The translations under genes and the position numbers were made by a program. The notes beneath the pieces are model-generated. The model had not been told where the DNA came from and searched no databases. It was given only the letters and a program-made list of their open reading frames with translations. Shown here one piece after another: positions 1 through 5,403 of a DNA stretch of 5,403 nucleotides; position 1 is the first letter of the stretch, and the number at the start of each line of letters is the position of its first letter. The stretch is from an uncultured Clostridia bacterium. Lineage in GTDB: Bacteria > Bacillota > Clostridia > Oscillospirales > Ruminococcaceae. The stretch lies in the NCBI GenBank assembly GCA_937907305.1, contig CALERQ010000143.1:1-5403 (forward strand), read 5' to 3'.

Positions 1-316
1 GCCGGAGTTTTCCGCCCGCCGCTTCATCAAGAACGATAAGACCTTCATTGGCCATACCATGCGCTATGTATTCAACGATAACGGCATCAATGTGCTGGAT
101 GAACAGGCCGGCACCACCGCGCTGCACGCCTGGAATAATATCATGAATATGTACGAGACCGCTGAGTATTTCTTCATGTTCCTGGGCAAGCAGAGCGCGC
201 TGCTCATCCCCAAGCGCTGCCTCTCTGCCGAGGACCTGGCGGATTTCCGGGAGATGCTCACCTTCCAGCTGGGTGACCGGTACGAAAACCGCCTCCAGAA
301 GAAAAAATCCAAATAA
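1..316 (+). CDS. YcxB-like protein, C-terminal part (5' end outside window)
   Basis: The open frame enters from the left edge (first full codon at base 2) and ends at TAA 314-316, giving 104 visible residues. The visible part resembles the YcxB-like C-terminal domain: a beta-rich stretch (RYVFNDNGINVL), an aromatic/amphipathic segment with W and an ET pair (AWNNIMNMYETAEYFFMFLG), then the typical ALLIPKR strand-turn followed by a helix beginning at SAEDLADF. Proteins of this family usually have two N-terminal membrane helices before this cytosolic domain; those would lie outside the window. The family has no established biochemical function. The tail is basic (KKKSK). An ATG at 59 lies inside the domain, and the frame stays open and domain-like upstream of it, so it is not taken as the start. 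The assignment rests on pattern memory only, so it is moderately sure; it could be another small membrane-associated hypothetical protein. Confidence 0.62.
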   Translation, partial: PEFSARRFIKNDKTFIGHTMRYVFNDNGINVLDEQAGTTALHAWNNIMNMYETAEYFFMFLGKQSALLIPKRCLSAEDLADFREMLTFQLGDRYENRLQKKKSK

Positions 317-341
317 AGAGAGTACATATCAAAGCGGCTTT

Positions 342-368
342 TCCCTTGTCCGGCCTCCGGGCAGGGGA
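342..368 (+). promoter_or_regulatory. Strong 12-bp hairpin in the ftsK leader (possible antiterminator)
   Basis: Bases 342-353 pair with 357-368 around a three-base loop (CCT, 354-356). All twelve positions pair, ten as Watson-Crick and two as G-U (346-364 and 349-361). No T-tract follows directly, so this hairpin alone is not an intrinsic terminator. Its 3' arm (361-366) is the same sequence that forms the 5' arm of the terminator-like hairpin at 361-384, so the two cannot coexist. The pairing is seen directly; a regulatory role is inferred. Confidence 0.5.
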
Positions 369-389
369 TGGGCCGCCGCCCTGCTTTTT
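361..389 (+). terminator. Putative intrinsic terminator between the YcxB-like gene and ftsK
   Basis: GCAGGG (361-366) pairs perfectly with CCCTGC (379-384) around a 12-base loop, and TTTTT (385-389) follows at once. This is the form of a Rho-independent terminator. It lies 45 bases after the YcxB-like stop codon and 39 bases before the ftsK start, so it could end the upstream transcript or act as a leader attenuator for ftsK. The stem is short, and its 5' arm can instead pair into the 342-368 hairpin, so its efficiency is uncertain. Confidence 0.55.
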
Positions 390-407
390 GGTGCGGGGGA
401 TCAAGGG

Positions 408-414
408 AAAGGAG
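408..414 (+). promoter_or_regulatory. Ribosome binding site of ftsK, decides start at 428
   Basis: AAAGGAG at 408-414 is the only good Shine-Dalgarno match before the gene, with 13 bases between its last G and ATG 428. That is a little long but usable. It supports 428 over the in-frame ATG at 368, which lies within the hairpin region and has no correctly spaced ribosome binding site of its own beyond G-rich stem sequence. Confidence 0.65.
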
Positions 415-427
415 AACCACCCCTACT

Positions 428-2992
428 ATGGCTGCTACCAAAAAATCGACCGCTAAAAAACGAAAAACCGCGTCTAAAAAGCCCACAAAAGCGCAGCTTC
501 AGGCCAAGCGGGAGCTCAATGCGATCATCTTATTTGCGCTGGGGGTGCTGCTGCTTCTGCTGGCGGCCATCCCCGGCGATAACGCCTGGAACACCGTACA
601 TAATGTGCTGCGCGGCCTGATGGGCTGGTGCTGCTATCTTATGGGCCCGCTTATGATGATCGTAGCCGTGCTGCTGACCATGGACCGCACCGCCATCACT
701 CCGGGGCTCAAAAGCGCCAGCGTGGTGCTGATGGTCCTGCTGCTGTGCGGCATCACCCATATCATCGGCGGCAATGCCGCGGAGGGTACCTTTGCCGAGA
801 GCATCAAGGCCCTGTACCGCAGCGGCACCGCCCTTACCGGGGGCGGCGCGTTCGCCATTCTGTTTGGCGTGTACCCGCTGCGCTGGCTGGGCCGCACCGG
901 GGCCCTCATCGTGGATATCCTCCTGTTCTTTGTGTTCTTTATGATCTCCACCGGCACCACCCTCATTGGTCTGTTTAAGGGCGCCGCAAAGCCCGTCAAG
1001 AAGCTGGAGGAAGCCTACACCGCCGCAGTGGAAAACCGCCAGGCGGCCGCCGAAGCGGCAGAAGCCGCTCAAAAGAAAAACCGCAAGAATTTCAATATTG
1101 ATGTGGCGCTGGAAGGGGAGGAAAAATCCCCTGCCACGGCCCGGAAAGAGGTCCTCACCAAGGAGGGCGAAGCCTCCCGCCGCAAGGTGGAGCGCCTGAC
1201 TGACGCCATGAAGGTCAGCACCAATACCGGCCGCGCCTACGATTTTGATAGTGAACCGGTGGAGCCTGCCCCCGTGCCGGAACCTCAGCCGGATTTCCAG
1301 CCTGTCACGCCTCCCGTGACCAATGCTGCCCCAGCCCCGGCCGAAACCTCCATCGAGGACCTTATCACCCGGGCGGTCAGCGGCAGCGCCGTGGTAGGGG
1401 AGCCTGTGGCCGAAGCCAAGGACGGCAAGCTGCACTTTGGCGAAACACCGGAGGAAAAGGCGGCGCAGGCCGCCCAGGAGGTGCTGCTGGAGCCGGTACC
1501 GGAGGAAAAAACCTACACTTTCCCGCCGGTCAACCTGCTGGAAGAGCCCAAGGCGGCCCGCGGCGGCAATACCCAAAAGGAGCTGCGCGCCAATGCCGAT
1601 CTGCTGGTGGATACGCTGCGCAGCTTTGGGGTCGAGACCCGCATCGTGGATATTTCCCGCGGGCCTGCTGTTACCCGGTATGAATTGCAGCCCTCCGCCG
1701 GAGTCAAGATCAGCCGCATCACCAACCTGGCTGATGATATCGCCCTGAATCTCGCTGCCGGCGGTGTGCGCATCGAAGCCCCCATCCCCAATAAAGCCGC
1801 CATCGGTATCGAGGTGCCCAATAAGGACATCGCCGCCGTCCCCATCCGGGAGATCATCGACAGCACCGAGTTCATCGGTGCCAAGAGCCGTCTTTCAGTT
1901 GCGCTTGGCAAGGATATTTCCGGCCGCATTTGCTTGGCCGATCTCGCCAAGATGCCCCACCTGCTCATTGCGGGCGCCACGGGCAGCGGTAAGTCCGTTT
2001 GCATCAATTCCATCATCATCAGCCTGTTGTATAAATCCTCCCCGGAGGATGTCAAGCTCCTGATGATCGACCCCAAGGTGGTGGAGCTGGGCGGCTACAA
2101 TGGCATCCCGCACCTCCTGGTGCCGGTTGTCACTGATCCTAAAAAGGCCGCCGGGGCCCTGTGCTGGGCGGTCGGCGAGATGCTCAACCGCTACAAGCTG
2201 TTTGCCGCTACCGGCACCCGTGATCTGGAAGGTTACAACCGCCTGGCCGCGGAGCGGGAAGAGCTGCATCCCATGCCGCAGATCGTCATTATCATCGATG
2301 AGTTGGCCGACCTGATGATGGCCGCCCCCAAGGATGTCGAGGATTATATCTGCCGCCTGGCGCAGATGGCAAGAGCCGCCGGCATGCACCTGGTCATTGC
2401 CACCCAGCGCCCCTCCGTCGATGTCATCACCGGCCTTATCAAAGCCAATATCCCCAGCCGTATCTCCTTTGCCGTTTCGTCCCAGATCGACAGCCGCACC
2501 ATTCTGGATATGGGCGGCGCCGAAAAGCTCCTGGGCCGCGGCGATATGCTGTATTATCCTGTTGGCAGCAGCAAGCCCACCCGGGTCCAGGGCTGCTTTG
2601 TCACCGATAGTGAGGTGGAGCGTGTTGTCACCTTCATCAAGCAAGGTGAAAAGGGCGAATATGATGATACCATCATGACCGAGATCGAGCAATCCGCCGC
2701 CCAGGTCAAGGGTAAGGGCGGCTCCTCCGGTTCGGCTGCCGCCGGCGGCGATGCCGAAGGCGCCGATGGCGATGAGCTGCTGGAGCAGGCCATTGCCGTG
2801 GTGGTGGAAGCCGGCCTTGCCTCCACATCACTTCTCCAGCGCCGGCTTAAGGTGGGTTACGCCCGCGCCGCCCGCCTGGTGGATGAAATGGAGGAAAAGG
2901 GCATAGTCGGGCCCTTTGAGGGCAGCAAGCCCCGCAAGGTACTGATGACCAAGGACCAGTACTACGAGCGCAAGACCATGTCCGCCGATTGA
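428..2992 (+). CDS. ftsK: DNA translocase FtsK/SpoIIIE
   Basis: A membrane-anchored, ATP-driven double-stranded DNA pump that clears chromosome ends from the closing septum, and in endospore formers moves DNA into the forespore. The 854-residue protein is complete. A lysine-rich N-terminus precedes about four or five membrane helices (roughly 31-48, 62-83, 96-113, 134-150 and 153-180). A long Ala/Pro/Glu-rich linker follows to about 361. The motor shows RGPAVTRYEL at 411-420, Walker A GATGSGKS at 516-523 (Lys522), Walker B IVIIIDE ending in Asp624-Glu625, and ATQRPSVDVITG from 658. After a Gly/Ser/Ala-rich spacer (about 760-780), residues 781-848 form the winged-helix gamma domain that reads chromosome polarity (LLQRRLKVGYARAARLVDEM). 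The start at ATG 428 is chosen from AAAGGAG at 408-414; the in-frame ATG at 368 would add 20 residues encoded by hairpin sequence that do not look like an FtsK N-terminus. The length is slightly above B. subtilis SpoIIIE (about 790) and well below E. coli FtsK (about 1,330). The sequence does not separate FtsK from SpoIIIE usage. It probably heads a transcript with the next two genes. Confidence 0.96.
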   Translation: MAATKKSTAKKRKTASKKPTKAQLQAKRELNAIILFALGVLLLLLAAIPGDNAWNTVHNVLRGLMGWCCYLMGPLMMIVAVLLTMDRTAITPGLKSASVVLMVLLLCGITHIIGGNAAEGTFAESIKALYRSGTALTGGGAFAILFGVYPLRWLGRTGALIVDILLFFVFFMISTGTTLIGLFKGAAKPVKKLEEAYTAAVENRQAAAEAAEAAQKKNRKNFNIDVALEGEEKSPATARKEVLTKEGEASRRKVERLTDAMKVSTNTGRAYDFDSEPVEPAPVPEPQPDFQPVTPPVTNAAPAPAETSIEDLITRAVSGSAVVGEPVAEAKDGKLHFGETPEEKAAQAAQEVLLEPVPEEKTYTFPPVNLLEEPKAARGGNTQKELRANADLLVDTLRSFGVETRIVDISRGPAVTRYELQPSAGVKISRITNLADDIALNLAAGGVRIEAPIPNKAAIGIEVPNKDIAAVPIREIIDSTEFIGAKSRLSVALGKDISGRICLADLAKMPHLLIAGATGSGKSVCINSIIISLLYKSSPEDVKLLMIDPKVVELGGYNGIPHLLVPVVTDPKKAAGALCWAVGEMLNRYKLFAATGTRDLEGYNRLAAEREELHPMPQIVIIIDELADLMMAAPKDVEDYICRLAQMARAAGMHLVIATQRPSVDVITGLIKANIPSRISFAVSSQIDSRTILDMGGAEKLLGRGDMLYYPVGSSKPTRVQGCFVTDSEVERVVTFIKQGEKGEYDDTIMTEIEQSAAQVKGKGGSSGSAAAGGDAEGADGDELLEQAIAVVVEAGLASTSLLQRRLKVGYARAARLVDEMEEKGIVGPFEGSKPRKVLMTKDQYYERKTMSAD

Positions 2993-3004
2993 TCCTATCC
3001 ATAC

Positions 3005-3010
3005 AAGAGG
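3005..3010 (+). promoter_or_regulatory. Ribosome binding site of the TRIC-family gene
   Basis: AAGAGG at 3005-3010 lies six bases before ATG 3017, in the 24-base gap after the ftsK stop. It fixes the start of the channel gene. No terminator or promoter is visible in that gap. Confidence 0.6.
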
Positions 3011-3016
3011 AATCCC

Positions 3017-3701
3017 ATGAATACCCTTACCGAAACACTTTTCACCGTGCTGGAGGCGGTGGGCACCGTGGCCTTTGCCGTTTCCGGCGCCACCGTGGCC
3101 CTGCAAAGAAGGCTGGATGTCTTTGGCGTCATGCTGCTGGGGCTTACCACCGCCCTTGGCGGCGGCTGCATCCGGGATCTTTTGCTGGGCCGCACCCCGC
3201 CGGTCATGTTCAGCCAGCCGCTCTATGCCATTGTGGCCATCGCTACCTCGCTGGTGGTGTTCCTGCTGGCGTGGTACTGGCGCATCGGCTTTTTTGGCCA
3301 TATGGTCCTCATCGACCGTGTCAATAATATCTTTGATGCCCTGGGCCTTGGCGTGTTCACCGTCATCGGCGTGCGGGCGGGCATTGCGGCCGGTTACGGC
3401 GGGACTCGTTGGTGTTCAGCTTGATATACTGCCGGTCCTGGGGCTGCTCACCGGGGTGGGCGGTGGTGTTTTGCGGGATATGATGAGCCGCGAGATCCCC
3501 ATGGTGCTGTGCCGCCGGGTCTATGCCATCGCCAGCATCGTGGGCGGTGCGGTGTATTTTCTGCTGCGCGTCCCCCTGCAGGAAAGTACCGCGGCCCTCA
3601 CCGGTGTCATCCTGGTATTTGCCATCCGTATGCTGGCCACCCACTACCGTTGGAGCCTGCCCCGCATCAGTGAGGATCAGCAAACCGAACCGAGGAAATG
3701 A
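3017..3701 (+). pseudogene. TRIC/UPF0126 (YadS-like) membrane channel, frameshifted
   Basis: This family forms homotrimeric cation-permeable channels in the cytoplasmic membrane, related to the animal TRIC channels; the bacterial role is poorly defined. From ATG 3017 the frame runs to TGA 3422-3424 (135 residues, the last few unlike the family: TRWCSA), while the rest of the protein continues in the next frame to TGA 3699-3701. Removing one G from the GGG at 3401-3403 restores a single 227-residue protein, a normal family length. The repaired protein has about seven membrane helices and the family's internal duplication: GGGCIRD at 48-54 matches GGGVLRD at 148-154, and P62...YAI at 70-72 matches P161...YAI at 169-171. 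The C-terminal half has no good start codon of its own. The cause may be a sequencing or assembly error in a G run, or a real recent mutation; codon use and motifs on both sides look intact, so it is not an old pseudogene. The family call is strong; the broken state in the living cell is uncertain. Confidence 0.85.
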
Positions 3702-3707
3702 AGGGAG
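3701..3707 (+). promoter_or_regulatory. Ribosome binding site of ygiQ
   Basis: AAGGGAG at 3701-3707 sits five bases before ATG 3713 and overlaps the last base of the TRIC-gene stop codon. This is a strong, well-spaced site that fixes the ygiQ start and points to translation from a shared transcript. Confidence 0.7.
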
Positions 3708-3712
3708 CAGCT

Positions 3713-5403
3713 ATGAGCTTTCTGCCCATCACAAAAGAAGAAATGGCGGCCCGCGGCTGGGAGGCCGCGGTCTATGTCACCGGCGATGCCTATGTGGATC
3801 ATCCCACCTTTGGCCCGGCCATCATCACCCGCCTGCTGGAAAGCCAGGGTTACCGGGTGGCGGTGCTGGCCCAGCCCCGCTTTGATGCTCCGGAGGATAT
3901 GACCCGCTTCGGCCGTCCGCGGCTGGGCTTTCTCGTTTCCGGCGGCAATATCGATTCGATGGTTGCCCACTATACGGCGGCCCGCCGCCTGCGCAGCGAG
4001 GATTTCTATTCCCCCGGCTGCCGGGCAGGCCTGCGCCCCGATCGTGCCACCATTGTTTACTGCCAGCTCATCCGGCAGGCCTATGGGGATATTCCCATTG
4101 TCATCGGTGGGCTGGAGGCCTCCCTGCGCCGCTTTGCCCACTACGATTACTGGGATGACGCCGTGCGCCCTTCCATTTTGATGGATTCCGGAGCGGACCT
4201 CCTTATCTACGGTATGGGCGAGCATCAGATGATCGAGATCGCCGCCCGAATGGCAAAGGGCGAACACCCTGCCGCAATGCGGGATATCCGAGGTACCTGC
4301 TATCTCTGTCCCCTTACCGCACCCTTGCCGGAAAATGCCGTTTCCTGCGCCTCCTTCGATAAGGTGTCGCAGGATAAAAAGACCTATGCCCGAGCCTGCC
4401 GCCTCCAGCTGGAGGAACAGGACCATGTGACCGGCCGTGCTGTGGTGCAGAAGCATGGGGAACAATACCTGGTGCAGAACCCGCCCGCACTGCCCCTTAC
4501 CACCGAGCAGCTGGATGCCGTGGCGGAACTGCCCTACGAGCGTTATTATCATCCCATCTATGAGGAGATGGGCGGCGTTCCCGCCATTAAAGAGGTCGAA
4601 TTTTCCCTTACCCATAACCGCGGCTGCTTTGGCGCCTGCAATTTTTGTTCCATTGCGTTCCACCAGGGGCGCTACATCACCACCCGCAGCCACGCTTCTC
4701 TCCTGCGGGAAGCCGAAAGCTTTACCCATAACCCCCACTTCAAGGGCTACATCCATGATGTCGGCGGTCCCACTGCCAATTTCCGTGCCCCCTCCTGCGC
4801 CAAGCAGGCTACCCATGGCCTGTGCCGGGATAAAAAGTGCCTGGCCCCCACCCGCTGCCCGGCCGTCCGGGTGGACCACACCGACTATGTTCAGCTCCTG
4901 CGGGAGCTGCGTGCCATTCCCGGCGTCAAAAAGGTATTTGTCCGCAGCGGCCTGCGCTACGATTACATGATGGGCGAGGAGGACGATACCTTCCTCACTG
5001 AGCTGGTGCGATACCACATCAGCGGTCAGCTCAGGGTGGCTCCGGAGCACTGCAGCGCCCGTGTACTGGATGAAATGGGCAAGCCCCATATCAATGTCTA
5101 CGAGGCATTCCTGCGGCGGTTCCAGCGTGTCTGCCAAAAGGAAGGCAAGGAGCTTTACCTCATCCCTTACCTGATGAGCAGCCATCCCGGCAGCACCATG
5201 CGGGATGCCGTGGAGCTGGCCCTGTTCCTTAAAAAGCATCATCTCCGTCCCCAGCAGGTGCAGGATTTTTACCCCACACCGGGCACCGCCTCCACCTGTA
5301 TGTTCTATACCGGCATCGATCCCTGGACGATGCAGCCGGTCTTTGTACCCACCGATCCCTATGAGAAAAAACTGCAGCGCACGCTGCTGCAATACTGGAA
5401 GCC
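3713..5403 (+). CDS. ygiQ: YgiQ family radical SAM protein (UPF0313), 3' end outside window
   Basis: A radical S-adenosylmethionine enzyme of the YgiQ family, whose substrate is unknown. The frame is open from ATG 3713 to the right edge (563 full codons). The N-terminal domain is family-typical: YVTGDAYVDHPTFGPAII near residues 21-38, GGLEASLRR from 132, then AHYDYWDD. The radical SAM core starts after LPYERYYHPIY (from 273): Cys305, Cys309 and Cys312 form the CxxxCxxC motif (CFGACNFC) that holds the [4Fe-4S] cluster binding SAM. HDVGGPTANF begins at 348, a conserved group of four cysteines lies at 362, 371, 376 and 382, and RVAPEHC ends at Cys447. Near the edge, FYPTPGTAST and VFVPTDPYEKKLQR match the family's late motifs. 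Related proteins run about 620-740 residues, so probably 60 to 150 are missing. The start is fixed by AAGGGAG at 3701-3707. It lies 11 bases after the TRIC-family gene and is probably cotranscribed with it. The long minus-strand open frame opposite this gene is a shadow. Confidence 0.94.
   Translation, partial: MSFLPITKEEMAARGWEAAVYVTGDAYVDHPTFGPAIITRLLESQGYRVAVLAQPRFDAPEDMTRFGRPRLGFLVSGGNIDSMVAHYTAARRLRSEDFYSPGCRAGLRPDRATIVYCQLIRQAYGDIPIVIGGLEASLRRFAHYDYWDDAVRPSILMDSGADLLIYGMGEHQMIEIAARMAKGEHPAAMRDIRGTCYLCPLTAPLPENAVSCASFDKVSQDKKTYARACRLQLEEQDHVTGRAVVQKHGEQYLVQNPPALPLTTEQLDAVAELPYERYYHPIYEEMGGVPAIKEVEFSLTHNRGCFGACNFCSIAFHQGRYITTRSHASLLREAESFTHNPHFKGYIHDVGGPTANFRAPSCAKQATHGLCRDKKCLAPTRCPAVRVDHTDYVQLLRELRAIPGVKKVFVRSGLRYDYMMGEEDDTFLTELVRYHISGQLRVAPEHCSARVLDEMGKPHINVYEAFLRRFQRVCQKEGKELYLIPYLMSSHPGSTMRDAVELALFLKKHHLRPQQVQDFYPTPGTASTCMFYTGIDPWTMQPVFVPTDPYEKKLQRTLLQYWK

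Larger units (their letters stand above)
338..412 (+). repeat. 11-bp inverted repeat flanking the terminator and covering the ftsK Shine-Dalgarno
   Basis: Bases 338-348 (CTTTTCCCTTG) pair with 402-412 (CAAGGGAAAGG) over eleven positions with a single G-U (339-411). The 3' arm includes the AAAGG core of the ftsK ribosome binding site, so this pairing would hide it. The terminator-like hairpin at 361-384 fits inside the enclosed loop, so those two structures are compatible. The 5' arm overlaps the 5' arm of the 342-368 hairpin, so those two compete. Confidence 0.45.

Noticed and set aside
300..330. Possible promoter with a TACATA -10 at 323-328.
   Set aside because: No acceptable -35 element lies 16-18 bases upstream (the region reads AGAAAA), so the match is too weak to annotate.
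368..427. Upstream ATG at 368 as the ftsK start.
   Set aside because: It lies in the hairpin/terminator sequence, has no proper ribosome binding site of its own, and the 20 added residues (MGRRPAFWCGG...) do not look like an FtsK N-terminus. ATG 428 has AAAGGAG upstream.
530..2692. Long minus-strand and alternative-frame open frames across ftsK (530-1576, 1513-2076 and 1895-2692 on minus; several on plus).
   Set aside because: All overlap the clear FtsK coding frame, and their translations are Arg/Pro/Ser-rich or Gly/His-rich without motifs.
2695..2770. Gly/Ser/Ala-rich low-complexity stretch in FtsK as a sign of disruption or insertion.
   Set aside because: A flexible linker between the motor and the gamma winged-helix domain is normal in this family, and the frame stays intact through it.
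3413..3430. Programmed +1 frameshift at GCT TGA in the TRIC gene, by analogy with prfB (CTT TGA C).
   Set aside because: A tRNA on GCU would have to re-pair on CUU, which is poor. No AGGGGG-like stimulator sits at the right distance, and slipping there would keep the non-family residues TRWCSA in a membrane helix. A base insertion at 3401-3403 explains the data better.
3677..5392. A 571-codon open frame on the minus strand opposite ygiQ.
   Set aside because: The + strand there encodes an unmistakable YgiQ protein. The minus frame gives a low-complexity Gly/His/Ala-rich translation with no recognisable domain, as expected for the antisense of a gene with C/G-rich third positions.

Overview
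The window carries one set of genes, all on the + strand, from a fairly GC-rich bacterium that looks like a member of the Clostridia. The FtsK/SpoIIIE-type translocase, the Clostridia-style YgiQ sequence, the AGGAG-type ribosome binding sites and the C/G-rich third codon positions together suggest a gut Oscillospiraceae/Ruminococcaceae lineage (Faecalibacterium, Gemmiger or Subdoligranulum-like). The genus is an inference from style, not from a marker gene. I see no mobile element, CRISPR array, tRNA or rRNA.

Layout: (1) The 3' end of a YcxB-like membrane protein gene enters from the left and stops at 316. (2) A 111-base intergenic stretch (317-427) holds a compact set of inverted repeats: a 12-bp hairpin, an overlapping intrinsic-terminator-like hairpin with a T5 tract, and an 11-bp longer-range pairing that would cover the Shine-Dalgarno sequence of the next gene. 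(3) A complete ftsK/spoIIIE-type DNA translocase gene (428-2992) follows. (4) After 24 bases comes a TRIC/UPF0126 (YadS-like) membrane channel gene (3017-3701), broken by a net +1 frameshift near base 3401. (5) After 11 bases comes a YgiQ-family (UPF0313) radical SAM gene (3713 onward), which runs off the right edge without its C-terminus.

The short gaps and the absence of a terminator between ftsK, the TRIC gene and ygiQ suggest one transcript. Nothing in the sequence shows a functional link between DNA translocation, cation permeation and the unknown radical SAM reaction; these look like housekeeping genes sharing a transcript. The two points most worth a second look are the mutually exclusive RNA structures just before ftsK and the frameshift in the TRIC gene. 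I did not find convincing evidence of a wholly new biological system.
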